A DNA stretch of 64,000 nucleotides from assembly GCA_964019695.1 (NCBI GenBank), contig OZ026518.1, positions 76,625,912 through 76,689,911 of the forward strand, given 5' to 3'. Shown here piece by piece: positions 59,901 to 62,232 of the stretch. A program made the position numbers and the translations under genes. Each line of letters begins with the position of its first letter. Positions within the stretch are counted from its first letter, which is position 1. The notes below the pieces were generated by a model. The model did not search any database. It was not told the DNA's origin and saw only the letters and a list, made by a program, of their open reading frames with translations. This DNA is from Loripinus fragilis (Eukaryota > Mollusca > Bivalvia > Lucinida > Lucinidae).

Positions 59901-62232
59901 GTAGACCTCCTCTATTTTCTCCAACTGGTTCTATACCAGTGCGTGCTTCTGGCTAAGCGCTGATATATTGGGAAAAATCAAGAAATTCAGAAAGCGTCCA
60001 CAGACTAAGTCCAGTTGACGATGATTGCCACATAAAATACATCAATATTCATTGATACGCTTCAAGACTCTATGGTCTATGCCCAGGTCACACATTCACG
60101 GATCACCTCGCCGGTTCTTCTACGGATTAAATCTCACGAATGACCCATGAAATGCCAATTTCCGTAGTCCGATACGGATGCACTATATACGTATGATTAA
60201 GTACTACTACGTAATATTACGGATGCAATACGGAAAGCTACGGACCAATACGGATTGCCACGAATTATGCCGGATTGTATCCGTGGCTAATCCGGCGTCC
60301 AGTCCGTGAGTGTGTGACCTGGGCATAAAATACGACACACCCTTTACTCGAATATCAAATGATTTTGAGGACGGATAAGCTAATGATAAATCTTTCTGTT
60401 TTATTTCATGAATAACGACGGCTCCCAACATCTACATGTATATTTATACCCTAAAATACTAGTGAAAGAAGCGAAGGGGTTGAGATCTACAACTGTGATA
60501 ATAAGTTTTCAATTCTAGGCGCGCCCTTCACAGGCATTGTCAAGAATGCTCGCGTTCTGAGCCACCGTTGTGACATCACATATGCTGGGACTGCTTCAAA
60601 TTGCCACCCGAAATACATGTAGACCATATTCATGTACACATGTAAACATTCATGTGCTATGGTTCTGCTATTTACTCCCCCTCCCTCTGCAAAGCTTGGA
60701 TATATGCCCTGCACTAAGGGGACATTTTCAACGTCGAACCCCTGGTAACGGCCTCCATCCATCAACACGTGCCCAGGAGTACCTCTGTTTTGGTGGGCTC
60801 AAAGCCTGACATATCCAAAGCACTGCCGACACTGACAAGACTCCCTATATACCACTTCTATCACAGGTCCCATGAGATCATGGTTGCATTACTCAAATAT
60901 GGATTGAACATATCCAAAATTGGTATCTCGTTTGAACTGCTTCCGTTGCCATAGTAACAGAAAATATTTTTCTCATCAAATGCATTGACCTGTTTTTTTA
61001 TCATTACTTTTTTGGCTATCGCAGAATCTCGAGCTGTACTGTGGGTGGACAGACAGACACACACACATACAGACAGATAGACAAACAGAAGGATGGAGGG
61101 TTAACCTTATAGAGAGTTGACATTATAGTATCTTTGTTTCACCGGTCGAGGAATAAAATGTATTCAATAACTTTGTTGTTTTCTTAGTTAAAGTCTTTGC
61201 TCAGGGGGGAGGGGGTAAAAACCTGAATATACATTTATTCTCTCTCCATTTCCCTCAAACGCTTGAACATGATTGGAATATTGTTCGCAGACCAGTTTTA
61301 TATACAATTGACTATTGCAAACTGGTAGATCATCGCGGTCACGTTTCTAGGTATACGGTGTGTAGTCACACTTGATCATTTCCTCGAACTTCTCGATCAC
61401 TTAAATGACCACTCCCAAATACATGTATTATAATGAAACTGTTGGTGTTTCCATATTTGTTCATGAAGGAAGTTTCACAGATGTCACATTGTCAAATCCA
61501 TGCTTTTTCCCCCATGATATCAGACCCTTGCCATGAGCTCGCACATGCACAGGACCTGCTGGAGACATTAGGGGAGGTCTACGCCAGTAACTTTCTCATA
61601 GTGATGTAGGACCTAAAATAACGTATAAAAGCAGGAAATTCAAAAAACCGTTACTACAGAATTTCTGAACGGAGTTGTAGCTTTGACGTAGAAACGGTTT
61701 TGTGAATGGTACTTGGCAAATCATCTTTTAACGTCACAATGAATTAAATTAATCTGTTAAACTGCAGAAGAGAAATTGTAGTGTGGGTGTAGCAACATTG
61801 TGCGAAAAGCACGCGCGGATGCAGAGGGGAAGGCAGGGGGTCCGGACCCACTCCCCTGAAAATCACAAAAATATAAGGTTTCTTAGCAATCCTGAAAAAC
61901 CACAAAGCTGCCAAGCCAGCATTCAATTTTGGGTTATTGTCGGTACGCCAGCGAAACACCATTTACCTGTATATGTGTTCGCTGGTGGGCCCGTGATGGC
62001 CCGCTTTTAGTTGATATTTGAATCATCTCTCTCTCTCTCTCTCTCTCCTCATCAACTAAAAATATTTGTCAAAATTGGACCCCCTCTGACATAATTTTTT
62101 GGATCCGCACATGAGAAACGCACATTTCAACTAAACATACGTACCTGCAGTTACATTAACATTTGGACATGTTAATGCATACGCTTTCGTCAGAATATAC
62201 GACTTAAGTATAGCTACAGCTGTAATCCACAT
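3022..62232 (-). CDS. Secreted SUEL-lectin / LolA-like / PAN-Apple mosaic protein, 27 coding exons, complete
   Basis: Spliced gene. The coding segments are listed one by one below. Together they make 3795 nt (1264 codons plus TAG) with every junction in frame. The start is ATG at 62232-62230, followed by a hydrophobic signal peptide. Residues about 33-123 are a SUEL/rhamnose-binding lectin domain with eight cysteines and YGR and DPC motifs. Residues 127-377, 378-759 and 760-1183 are three related beta-rich modules. Modules two and three each carry a six-cysteine PAN/Apple domain, and a third PAN/Apple closes the protein. There are many N-X-S/T sites and I saw no membrane anchor, so the product is probably an extracellular glycan- or protein-binding glycoprotein. 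SUEL domains bind rhamnose or galactose; PAN/Apple domains bind protein or carbohydrate. The LolA-like name for the modules comes from memory of the family (conserved RG-x-CD/W and YDF positions) and is tentative. The true substrate or partner is unknown. A strong acceptor just before the ATG suggests an upstream 5' UTR exon that I could not locate. Confidence 0.85.
3433..3670. mobile_element. MITE family A (GAGCCGCGACATG ends)
   Basis: Begins ATGAGCCGCGACATG and AACAATGTGG and ends with the inverse, CCACATTGTTGG then CGGCTCAT. Other copies are at 7512, 12581, 25116, 40092 and 54991. Confidence 0.8.
3829..4037 (+). mobile_element. tRNA-derived SINE with (CAAA)n tail
   Basis: An A-box-like GGCTCAGTGGTAGAGTG and a B-box-like GGTTCGCGCC are followed by a core with CTGGTTCAACCCAGGAAGAC and a (CAAA)n tail. 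It is flanked by the 7-bp duplication AGTTCAA (3822-3828 and 4038-4044). A second copy is at 44224. Confidence 0.8.
4755..4885. mobile_element. Foldback MITE family F
   Basis: Near-palindrome with arms TTGAATTTATTAAACTCG and AAGAGATAAAATGC and their inverses. Relatives at 9225-9350, 20918-21062, 34466-34535 and 54650-54720. Confidence 0.7.
4919..4985 (-). CDS. Exon 26: expanded counterpart of micro-exon 16
   Basis: Residues 1162-1183, phase 0 to phase 1. LHEYTATSIRTDIVGASQQE then YQ. It starts like exon 16 but is 67 nt rather than 34. The acceptor is TTTTTTCAG/C. The donor CAAG/GTTAGC is weak and is supported mainly by phase. Confidence 0.72.
5797..5915 (-). CDS. Exon 25: module 3 tail, helical segment
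   Basis: Residues 1122-1161, phase 1 to phase 0. VDVGTFNPPSINAAMRMLKN is the counterpart of exon 15, followed by NVQILIPGPGSQG. The acceptor is TCAATCCAG/G and the donor is GGC/GTATGT. Confidence 0.78.
6486..6753. mobile_element. MITE family G (GCTACGCC ends)
   Basis: Ends near GTAGCTCCCATTACGC and GTTCTGGCTACGCC-type sequence, with an internal hairpin AAGGAAAGAATTCGCTCC and its inverse. Copies at 54385-54640 and 57738-58016, fragment at 16672-16740. Confidence 0.65.
7030..7150. repeat. 120-bp repeat family (GCCGGTGCTAGGGG)
   Basis: Shares AAGCCGGTGCTAGGGG, CACTTTCCATTAGTTCTCAT and GAAGGATCCGTTT with two copies at 21680-21810 and 21955-22080. Confidence 0.6.
7150..7265 (+). mobile_element. 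SINE core fragment
   Basis: Contains GTTCGAGACTC, GTGTCCTTGAGCAAGACACA and CTGGTTCAAC in the order of the complete SINEs at 3829 and 44224. Confidence 0.55.
7512..7751. mobile_element. MITE family A copy
   Basis: ATGAGCCGCAACATG start, inverse end near CATTGTTGGAAATCG and CGCTCA. Confidence 0.75.
7795..8019 (-). CDS. Exon 24: PAN/Apple domain 2
   Basis: Residues 1047-1121, phase 1 to phase 1. Cysteines at 1074, 1078, 1086, 1092, 1098 and 1117 keep the spacing of exon 14 up to the last one. CNSFYYC and CLFSKQHVQN match CNSFDFC and CRLSKQHLGN. The acceptor is TTTGTATAG/G and the donor is TCAA/GTTAGT. Confidence 0.9.
8069..8197. mobile_element. MITE family B (ACAGTAAAACCTG), truncated
   Basis: Starts ACAGTAAAACCTGTGTAAAC and shares ATAGACAAAACAGAGATC and CAGAATGCTCC with complete copies at 38942 and 46669. 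The right terminus is missing. Confidence 0.65.
8902..8953. repeat. (GA)n microsatellite
   Basis: An uninterrupted run of GA dinucleotides of about 26 units. Confidence 0.95.
9225..9350. mobile_element. Foldback MITE family F copy
   Basis: ATTAAACGAGCTGTAAAAAG with inverse arm AAGCTTGATAAATTTAATAA, as in 4755-4885. Confidence 0.6.
9935..10045 (+). mobile_element. Degenerate SINE
   Basis: CACAGTGGCTCAGC, TCGAAGGATTATT and GGGGCAAGACACTTTATC follow the SINE order with decay of both promoter boxes. Confidence 0.45.
10148..10760. repeat. Direct repeat of about 140 bp flanking 330 bp
   Basis: The segment from TTGGTCATACAGATGTGTTG to the GTTATC region near 10270 recurs at 10625-10755. The spacer has a GACG/GACA-rich tract at 10525-10580. 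Confidence 0.65.
10775..10847. mobile_element. MITE family B, right end only
   Basis: TAATTGGTCTTGG followed by AGAGTGACCGTTTTACACAG and TTTTACTGTA. Confidence 0.6.
11354..11589. mobile_element. Element with family B-type termini
   Basis: Begins AGTAAAACCTG and ends CAGGTTTTACTGTA, but the interior differs from family B, including an inverted pair around GACGTTGG. Confidence 0.5.
11973..12128 (-). CDS. Exon 23: module 3, C-terminal segment before PAN
   Basis: Residues 995-1046, phase 1 to phase 1. It begins GPYHPYLDTQSNTFQTEAVF and ends VTTTMVG, the counterpart of exon 13. The acceptor is GTTTCAG/G and the donor is GTTG/GTGAGA. The open frame continues past the donor for about 80 nt, but the phase needed by exon 24 fixes this end. 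Confidence 0.8.
12581..12825. mobile_element. MITE family A copy
   Basis: ATGAGCCGTGACATTACATG start, inverse end CATGTTGCGGCTGAT. A related fragment lies at 12147-12240. Confidence 0.75.
13035..13175 (-). mobile_element. SINE relic, reverse orientation
   Basis: Reading the minus strand gives a tRNA-like head with GTGACTCAGTGGTAAAATG and a B-box-like GGATTTGAGCC, then the core with ACTGGTTCAATCCC. Confidence 0.55.
13400..13505. repeat. Foldback repeat
   Basis: GCTGTAGATGACCTGATG pairs with CATCAGGTCATCCACAGC. Confidence 0.6.
13567..13700. mobile_element. Foldback MITE next to exon 22 donor
   Basis: TGTATGGTAGACTGGCTC pairs with GAGCCAGTCTACATG; inner arms CAATCTTTCATCAATG and CATTGATGAAAAATTG. 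Confidence 0.65.
13715..13838 (-). CDS. Exon 22: module 3, YDI-x-x-C segment
   Basis: Residues 954-994, phase 0 to phase 1. Same length and phases as exon 12, with a matching YDIHECF and a FQVAFPG end. The acceptor is GTTTTACAG/T and the donor is CCAG/GTAAGT. A foldback MITE ends about 14 nt beyond the donor. Confidence 0.88.
13885..14043. mobile_element. Foldback MITE
   Basis: CTTAAAATAAAGCGCAATGA pairs with TCATTGCACTTTATTTTG around a short GGACACGTGTCC centre; outer arms GGTTATAAAACTGGAG and inverse. Confidence 0.65.
16938..17015 (-). CDS. Exon 21: module 3, short PVK segment
   Basis: Residues 928-953, phase 0 to phase 0. DGWYEVSEEKGGSRSQPVKL matches exon 11 (78 versus 81 nt). The acceptor is TCTCTTTAG/G and the donor is GAG/GTATTA. 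A GTGAGT inside the exon at 17000 is an alternative donor that would break the match. Confidence 0.77.
17222..17455. mobile_element. Dispersed repeat family C
   Basis: Contains GGTCACCTGCTGGGAAAGGG and GATTGTATCGATTCCTGATC, then ends at CTTACTTACTTT. Copies or fragments at 24712, 25187, 28660, 29105, 35254, 38853, 40310, 58511 and 59150. Confidence 0.75.
17720..17938. mobile_element. MITE family H (CTGTAAATTCGG ends)
   Basis: Starts TACTGTAAATTCGG and ends CTGAATTTACAGTA, with TTATTTTCGCGAA arms and a GAAACTTCGCATATGCGAAG centre. Second copy at 55881-56084. Confidence 0.8.
17986..18102 (-). CDS. Exon 20: module 3, RG-x-CN segment
   Basis: Residues 889-927, phase 0 to phase 0. KTVRGMLCNVFESIRLDYNV aligns with exon 10 (117 versus 114 nt). 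The acceptor is GAATTTCAG/A and the donor is GCA/GTAAGT. Confidence 0.86.
18549..18730 (-). CDS. Exon 19: module 3, NCT segment
   Basis: Residues 828-888, phase 1 to phase 0. It aligns with exon 9 along its length (182 versus 179 nt) and holds several N-glycosylation sites (NCT, NYS, NST). The acceptor is CCATTTTAG/G and the donor is CAA/GTAAGT. Confidence 0.88.
18812..18940. mobile_element. Foldback element
   Basis: GACTAAGCGTGATTATCA pairs with TGATAATCACGTTTAGTC; outer arms CTTGCATGCAATTAA and inverse. Confidence 0.65.
19309..19402 (+). repeat. tRNA-like sequence or SINE head
   Basis: GTGGTCCAGTGGTTAAG resembles a Pol III A box and GGGTTCGAATCGC a B box, 55-60 bp apart. The ends do not form a clear acceptor stem, so this is not called as a functional tRNA. 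Confidence 0.35.
19469..19619. mobile_element. MITE with GGCGGATCCAG ends
   Basis: Starts AGTGGCGGATCCAGAAGGGG and ends GGAGTCGTGGATCCGCC. A related element is at 27250-27458. Confidence 0.55.
20439..20522 (-). repeat. tRNA-like SINE head, reverse strand
   Basis: The minus strand has a very good A box (TGGCTCAGTAGG) and B box (GGTTCGAATC) but no complementary acceptor stem. Confidence 0.45.
20918..21062. mobile_element. Foldback MITE family F copy
   Basis: ATTGAATCTATTAAACGAG with inverse CGAGATTAATAAATTCAATA; inner arm AAGAGATAAAAT and inverse. Confidence 0.65.
21075..21591. mobile_element. 520-bp element with inverted ends
   Basis: Starts TTAAAGGGGACGGCAACCCT and ends AGGGTTGCTGTCCCCTTTA. 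Inner inverted pairs include the ATCGGTTGAAAAAA and TTTTTTAACCGAT region. No coding frame seen. Confidence 0.75.
21680..22080. repeat. Two copies of the 120-bp GCCGGTGC repeat
   Basis: Units at about 21680-21810 and 21955-22080 share AGAATTGTTGCACT-type sequence, CATTAGTTCTCATGAA and GAAGGATCC. A third unit is at 7030. Confidence 0.6.
24228..24388. mobile_element. Long foldback element
   Basis: A hairpin with arms of about 70 bp. GGAATGAAATTTAATTTTTT pairs with AAAAATAAAATTTCATTC, and AAACTCCGGCGAATCACTCA with its near-exact inverse. Short loop GCCCTCCGGGC. Confidence 0.8.
24398..24535. mobile_element. MITE family E (GGGTGCTCAAAAGAAC)
   Basis: Hairpin around GGGTGCTCAAAAGAACGGCC and ATTCTTTTGAATACC. 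Copies at 41495, 45340, 46190, 55535 and 58690. Confidence 0.65.
24582..24684 (-). CDS. Exon 18: module 3, VWY segment
   Basis: Residues 794-827, phase 0 to phase 1. VWYDRTLGLIREDVHFDTMN is paralogous to exon 8, with the same phases and nearly the same length (103 versus 112 nt). The acceptor is TTTATTTAG/G and the donor is ACAG/GTAAGT. Confidence 0.86.
24712..24800. mobile_element. Repeat family C fragment
   Basis: AAGTAAGGGTGCGAAGATCA followed by GGAATCGATACAATCAAGTA. Confidence 0.7.
25116..25443. mobile_element. MITE family A copy with nested family C insertion
   Basis: Family A ends are at both sides. A family C fragment (about 25187-25280, GGAATGAATACAATCAAGTA) interrupts the left half, so it arrived later. 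Confidence 0.7.
25617..25864. mobile_element. Complete piggyBac-like MITE
   Basis: TTAA then CCCTTAAAGCGCCAAG at the left and GCGCATTCAGGG then TTAC at the right. The centre holds the AACAG-x-GCGGACCCAGA hairpin seen at 1-186. Confidence 0.65.
25888..25988 (-). CDS. Exon 17: module 3, first segment
   Basis: Residues 760-793, phase 1 to phase 0. It begins GWVTSNVEMPKLNDYFQYKL and ends KYAYEGQ. The acceptor is TTTATTTAG/G and the donor is CAG/GTATGT. Its second half matches exon 7. Confidence 0.83.
26631..27210. mobile_element. 580-bp element with long inverted ends
   Basis: TAAAGGGGTACGTGCATTAA and GGGGCTATTTTGGCCCCC at the left pair with GGGGGGCCAAAATAGCC and TGCACAAACCCCTTTG at the right. 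The pairing continues for about 90 bp. Confidence 0.75.
27250..27458. mobile_element. MITE with GGATCC-type ends
   Basis: GGGGCAGATCCAGGATTTC at the left and CCCTCTGGATCCGCC at the right. Confidence 0.55.
28660..28945. mobile_element. Repeat family C, long copy
   Basis: Starts at GCGCCATGAAATGGG and AAGCCCTCCAGTAAAAT, includes GGTTACCTGTTGGGAAAGGG and ends ACCCTTACTTAC. Confidence 0.7.
28954..29471. mobile_element. MITE family B interrupted by family C
   Basis: Left part to about 29105 and right part from about 29420 (TTTGGTCTTTTTGAGAGTG to TTTTACTGTA) make one family B element. The family C copy at about 29105-29418 splits it. Confidence 0.75.
29541..29574 (-). CDS. Exon 16: 34-nt micro-exon
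   Basis: Residues 749-759 (DYTAVDVSVVF plus a split codon), phase 0 to phase 1. It is supported by a strong acceptor (CTTTTGACAG/G), a strong donor (TTG/GTGAGT), the need for a 0-to-1 phase shift before exon 17, and similarity to the start of exon 26 (EYTATSIRTDIVG). Confidence 0.75.
29635..29956. mobile_element. MITE family D (GGATCCGCGCATG ends)
   Basis: Ends CATG-x5-GGATTCAGAGG and CTGGATCCGTGCATG. Interior hairpin from ATTCAATGTTGGGCCATC with AAATGGCGTTTTGCTGG. A G17 run lies at 29656. Copies at 35353, 44572 and 61811. Confidence 0.75.
30000..30541. repeat. Two-copy tandem duplication, about 270 bp each
   Basis: Units at about 30000-30282 and 30283-30541 share GCATACCTCATTTTT, GAGATTCAGGCAACCTGGAA and TTGAGACGTAA, with scattered differences and small indels. 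Confidence 0.8.
30731..30840 (-). CDS. Exon 15: module 2 tail, helical segment
   Basis: Residues 712-748, phase 1 to phase 0. QGSIPTLSVQDAYKNLRQKV then FEQAVTLSLSVSSV looks amphipathic. It is the counterpart of exon 25 (VDVGTFNPPSINAAMRML). The acceptor is ATATTTCAG/G and the donor is GTA/GTAAGT. An alternative GT three bases earlier is less consensus-like. Confidence 0.78.
30892..30970. repeat. Three-copy 24-bp tandem repeat
   Basis: TTCTTGGTACTTGCATGTGA recurs three times in intron 14, about 55 nt from the exon 15 acceptor. Confidence 0.8.
31977..32643. mobile_element. TTAA-flanked element, 665 bp
   Basis: TTAA then CACTTTCACTGCCAA at the left; TTGGCAGCGAAAGTG then TTAA at the right. This is the piggyBac-type target site. 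Inside is an imperfect repeat GCGACTGTAGTCGAATTTA and GCGACTACAGTC. Confidence 0.7.
33017..33244 (-). CDS. Exon 14: PAN/Apple domain 1
   Basis: Residues 636-711, phase 1 to phase 1. Six cysteines at 663, 667, 675, 681, 687 and 707 follow the PAN/Apple pattern C-x3-C-x7-C-x5-C-x5-C, with CNSFDFC and TCRLSKQHLG typical of the fold. The domain is a single phase 1-1 exon, so it is easy to shuffle or duplicate. The acceptor is CACTTGCAG/C and the donor is TCGA/GTAAGT. Confidence 0.92.
34578..34742 (-). CDS. Exon 13: module 2, C-terminal segment before PAN
   Basis: Residues 581-635, phase 1 to phase 1. It begins GTYKKTESIVLKELAHKEFA and continues NVSVLRIQDVNLLYDD, then ATLLDRPPAP. It aligns with exon 23, which has a shorter end. 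The acceptor is TTATTACCAG/G and the donor is CCAG/GTATAT. Confidence 0.85.
35353..35645. mobile_element. MITE family D copy
   Basis: CATGCGCGAATCCAGAGGGG at the left and TACTGGATCCGCGCATG at the right, with AAACGCCATTACAATGGCG at the centre. Confidence 0.8.
36205..36405. mobile_element. Relative of the 1-186 MITE
   Basis: GTCATCTGCTGACAAC and GTCAGCAGACGACAAC flank the AAACAGTTTGGATGC and GGATCCAAACTGTTTG hairpin. Confidence 0.5.
36443..36566 (-). CDS. Exon 12: module 2, FDI-x-x-C segment
   Basis: Residues 540-580, phase 0 to phase 1. FGFKAIYNYVDF ... VFDIAPCF ... FQVQFPG aligns with exon 22 (FDTFIEYMFYDF ... YDIHECF ... FQVAFPG), and both exons are 124 nt. The acceptor is TTTTGACAG/T and the donor is CCAG/GTCAGT. 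Confidence 0.87.
37311..38095. repeat. Seven-copy minisatellite, 112-119 bp unit
   Basis: Unit starts (CAGTAATGATGTT) fall at 37311, 37423, 37535, 37647, 37760, 37877 and 37996. Each unit ends in a GTT-rich tract. The first spacings are exactly 112 bp; later ones drift to 113, 117 and 119. Confidence 0.95.
38240..38500. mobile_element. Foldback element with duplicated left arm
   Basis: The left arm (AATACTAGGTG-GTGTCTTTTGAT ... CGAGGCTTGCCGAG) occurs twice, at about 38258 and 38350, before one right arm running to about 38500. Confidence 0.75.
38742..38822 (-). CDS. Exon 11: module 2, short PVK segment
   Basis: Residues 513-539, phase 0 to phase 0. It begins KYWTNYVNV and contains QTPVKMEL, the counterpart of SQPVKLEI in exon 21. 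The acceptor is TTTGTCAG/A and the donor is GAG/GTATTC. At 81 nt it is too short to stand alone; support comes from phase and the paralogous exon of 78 nt. Confidence 0.82.
38942..39151. mobile_element. MITE family B, complete
   Basis: ACAGAAAAACCTGTCTAAAG to TTTTAGACAGGTTTTACTGT with the internal GCAGAATGCTCC hairpin. Confidence 0.8.
39954..40067 (-). CDS. Exon 10: module 2, RG-x-CD segment
   Basis: Residues 475-512, phase 0 to phase 0. FMERGVLCDVFVAIRPN aligns with exon 20 (KTVRGMLCNVFESIR). It ends VTYWFLA, matching FRYFFLA. The acceptor is GCTTTCAG/T and the donor is GCT/GTAAGT. Confidence 0.86.
40092..40240. mobile_element. MITE family A, short copy
   Basis: Inverted ends ATGTGCAGCAACATGAGG and CGCATGTCGCGGCTCAT; the centre is deleted relative to other copies. 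It lies 25 nt from the exon 10 acceptor. Confidence 0.7.
40310..40620. mobile_element. Repeat family C copy, reverse orientation
   Basis: CATATGGGAAAGTGACA, CCCAGCAGGCGACCACAG and GGAACAGT..GCAAAAATCACT match inverse positions of the copy at 28660. GAGGGCTAAAGC and CTTTAGTTCTGATGTGG correspond to its far end. Confidence 0.65.
41247..41425 (-). CDS. Exon 9: module 2, NCT segment
   Basis: Residues 415-474, phase 1 to phase 0. YVVDKTRGNCTILPL at the start and LFNLDVNYTYIGQ at the end align with exon 19 (YTVDRVSKNCTLVPI ... LFYIDDTYDFVGQ). The acceptor is GTTAAAG/G. The donor is CAG/GTCTGT, weaker than its neighbours but placed exactly where the paralogue splices. Confidence 0.86.
41495..41640. 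mobile_element. MITE family E copy
   Basis: GGGTGCTCAAAAGAACCGTC pairs with GGCGGTTCTTTTGAGTACAC. Confidence 0.7.
41669..43025. repeat. Direct duplication, about 370 bp, 990 bp apart
   Basis: The segment at 41669-42040 recurs at 42661-43025. Both hold GATGTATTTTGAAA, TTCTTGACCTG, GACAGGAAGTCTGTT and TCTGAGGCCGTGG in the same order. All lies in intron 8. Confidence 0.75.
43122..43836. mobile_element. Inverted element made of two hairpins, at exon 8 donor
   Basis: Outer blocks 43122-43290 and 43665-43836 are inverted copies (CATGAGTGTGAGGGTAGGAT and inverse), and each is itself a hairpin. Inner arms at about 43345-43415 and 43535-43610 (CACTTGACGACCAAATGCGT and inverse) pair as well. Confidence 0.8.
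43842..43953 (-). CDS. Exon 8: module 2, VWY segment
   Basis: Residues 378-414, phase 0 to phase 1. It begins VWYAGQLRYYRRDYRPL and ends IHDYDIG. It is a clear paralogue of exon 18 (VWYDRTLGLIRED ... IVSDFTTG). The acceptor is AATTCCAG/G and the donor is TTG/GTAAGA. A large inverted element starts within a few bases of this donor. Confidence 0.86.
44224..44421 (+). mobile_element. tRNA-derived SINE, intact with target duplication
   Basis: A-box-like TGGCGCAGAGGTAGAGTG, B-box-like GGGTTTGAGCC, the core CTGGTTCAACCCAGGAAGAC and a (CAAA)n tail. A perfect 10-bp duplication, ACAGAAGCAG, flanks it (44214-44223 and 44422-44431). Confidence 0.85.
44572..44846. mobile_element. MITE family D copy
   Basis: Starts CATGCGGGGATTCATAGGGG and ends CCTCTCTGGATCCGCACATG; hairpin around AGCGTTCAATGTTGGGCC. 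Confidence 0.75.
45056..45178 (-). CDS. Exon 7: link into module 2
   Basis: Residues 337-377, phase 0 to phase 0. It starts TPVDVVCPGRKD and continues FYYRVEVIDSARSTATYED. The second half is the counterpart of exon 17 (YFQYKLEIIIPYKKYAYEGQ). The acceptor is AATTTTAG/A and the donor is GAC/GTAAGT. Confidence 0.85.
45340..45490. mobile_element. MITE family E copy
   Basis: CACATATGTTTTGGTTGGTC and AAGAACCACCTCCGTGAGGA with inverse TTCTTTGGAGTACC. Confidence 0.6.
46190..46320. mobile_element. MITE family E copy
   Basis: CATATGTTGTTGGTACTCC pairs with GAGCACCCAAAACATATGTG. Confidence 0.6.
46494..46651 (-). CDS. Exon 6: module 1, YDF segment
   Basis: Residues 284-336, phase 1 to phase 0. The PVRTEVKAD and HHIYDFYNYNYY stretches correspond to exons 11+12 and 21+22 combined. 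The acceptor is CTTGTAG/GA and the donor is GAA/GTAAGT. The upstream side of the acceptor runs into a MITE from 46669. Confidence 0.83.
46669..46875. mobile_element. MITE family B, complete, at exon 6 acceptor
   Basis: ACAGGAAAACCTGTCTTAAG to TAGACAGGTTTTACTGT. The hairpin GCAGAATGCTCC/GGAGCATTCTGC is perfect. Confidence 0.85.
47430..52430. mobile_element. Long inverted-arm element with repeated subunits
   Basis: Left arm subunits carry GATGTTTGCACTCTGTG and a GGGGCGTTAG tail at about 47523, 48242 and 48603. The inverse occurs in the right arm at about 51232 and 52322. Outer edges are GCTCCCCCCCC at 47448 and its inverse at 52412. The arms match from both ends inward (47440 with 52425, 47900 with 51940, 48105 with 51765, 49210 with 51625). 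The centre holds a decayed gene relic. Boundaries are approximate. Confidence 0.75.
50350..51008 (+). pseudogene. Decayed element-encoded gene, centre of inverted-arm element
   Basis: Fragments in shifting frames read IPDNFQGVTEI (about 50398), PKDWKGSMANDAKK (about 50542), TSQEEIYTRVILH (about 50735) and HDTDMLFLLFKNAK (about 50829). Their order resembles an uncharacterised protein family repeated in mollusc and cnidarian genomes that carries QEE-x-x-TR-x-x-LH and DTD-x-L motifs; this is from memory. Stops and frameshifts break it throughout. Confidence 0.5.
54055..54090. repeat. (GTT)n tract
   Basis: About 11 GTT units with one interruption. Confidence 0.9.
54251..54356 (-). CDS. Exon 5: module 1, RG-x-VDHW segment
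   Basis: Residues 249-283, phase 0 to phase 1. LYLGNTTVRGLSVDHW followed by a cysteine and DYYFS is the signature of this extracellular family, with a conserved RG then D/W then C. It matches exons 10 (RGVLCDVF) and 20 (RGMLCNVF). The acceptor is TCCCACCAG/C and the donor is CAA/GTAAGT. Confidence 0.85.
54385..54640. mobile_element. MITE family G copy near exon 5 acceptor
   Basis: ATTATGCAGGTTACGCACG start, GTTCTGGCTACGCCG end, AAGGAAAGAATTCGCTCC hairpin. Confidence 0.7.
54991..55273. mobile_element. MITE family A copy with internal triplication
   Basis: TTGAGCCGCGACATGAGATT at the left and CACATGTCGCTGCTCGC at the right. GGCTCAGACCAGCCTGC is present three times in tandem at about 55045-55100. 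Confidence 0.8.
55535..55665. mobile_element. MITE family E copy
   Basis: AACATATGTTATGGGTACTC pairs with GAGCACCCAAAACACATG. Confidence 0.65.
55722..55867 (-). CDS. Exon 4: module 1, second segment
   Basis: Residues 200-248, phase 1 to phase 0. It starts AFGCTVEQL and ends VEYGE, matching the exon that begins (V/T)D(K/R)..NCT and ends (I/V)GQ in modules two and three (exons 9 and 19). The acceptor is TTTTTCAG/C and the donor is GAG/GTATGT. A MITE end lies 13 nt beyond the acceptor. Confidence 0.82.
55881..56084. mobile_element. MITE family H copy at exon 4 acceptor
   Basis: CTGTAAGTTCGGAAATTTTC to TTTCCGAATTTACAGTA, centre GAAACTTCGCACATGCGAAG. Confidence 0.85.
56879..57097 (-). CDS. Exon 3: module 1, N-terminal beta segment
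   Basis: Residues 127-199, phase 1 to phase 1. Alternating polar and hydrophobic residues include YNYQLEVEANI and KYIYNYEHDEI. It corresponds to exons 7+8 and 17+18 of the later modules, here fused into one exon. The acceptor is CGCTTTAG/TT and the donor is ACAG/GTACAT. Confidence 0.82.
57738..58016. mobile_element. MITE family G copy at exon 2 donor
   Basis: GTAGTCAGAACGCCG at the left and GTAATGGGAGCTACGCC at the right, with the CTCCCAGAGGGAGCGAATTC hairpin. Confidence 0.75.
58029..58319 (-). CDS. Exon 2: SUEL/rhamnose-binding lectin domain
   Basis: Encodes residues 30-126, phase 1 to phase 1. Cysteines fall at 35, 44, 67, 77, 90, 96, 110 and 123. YGR (59-61), the DPC motif (108-110) and the following GTYKYLEV are hallmarks of the SUEL/galactose-rhamnose lectin fold, and the whole domain sits in one exon. 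The acceptor is CTCTTCAG/A and the donor is TCAG/GTTTGT. This is the most secure domain call in the window. Confidence 0.93.
58387..58585 (-). mobile_element. Reverse SINE interrupted by family C fragment
   Basis: On the minus strand a tRNA-like head (GCCGCTGTGGTGTAGTGGAT), B box GGTTCGATCCCC and core are seen. A 55-bp family C end (GATTGTATCGATTCCTGATC) sits at about 58511-58564 between the A and B boxes. Confidence 0.6.
58690..58790. mobile_element. MITE family E copy
   Basis: TTTAAAGAACCGTCTC pairs with AGACGGGTCTTTAAAG; right side ACACAACATATCTTTTG. Confidence 0.55.
58860..59041. mobile_element. MITE family B, reverse, left end lost
   Basis: GACCAATAATCGCTTAATGC, TTTTGTCTATTTTTGAGTGG and AGACAGGCTTTACTATA match inverse family B. 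Confidence 0.7.
59150..59405. mobile_element. Repeat family C, long copy
   Basis: AGTAAGGGTGCAAAGATCAG through CTTTCCCAGCAGGTGACCAC to GGAGCGGTCAGAACCTTC. Confidence 0.75.
60078..60330. mobile_element. MITE nested in the 1.87-kb transposon
   Basis: TATGCCCAGGTCACACATTC pairs with GAGTGTGTGACCTGGGCATA. The interior is rich in inverted TACGGA/TCCGTA motifs. Confidence 0.8.
60487..61020 (-). pseudogene. Broken open region inside the 1.87-kb transposon
   Basis: One piece (61020-60861) includes CYYGNGSSSNEIPILDMF. The next runs from 60768 to a stop at 60487 and holds FAEGGGVNSRTIAHECLHVY and FGWQFEAVPAYVMSQRW. Two stops and a frame change separate them. HECLH fits the HExxH zinc-binding pattern, but the family is not recognised and the pattern is short. 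Confidence 0.4.
61811..62113. mobile_element. MITE family D copy near exon 1 donor
   Basis: ACGCGCGGATGCAGAGGGG at the left and TTGGATCCGCACATG at the right; hairpin around AAACACCATTTA. A (CT)n run is at 62025-62047. Confidence 0.75.
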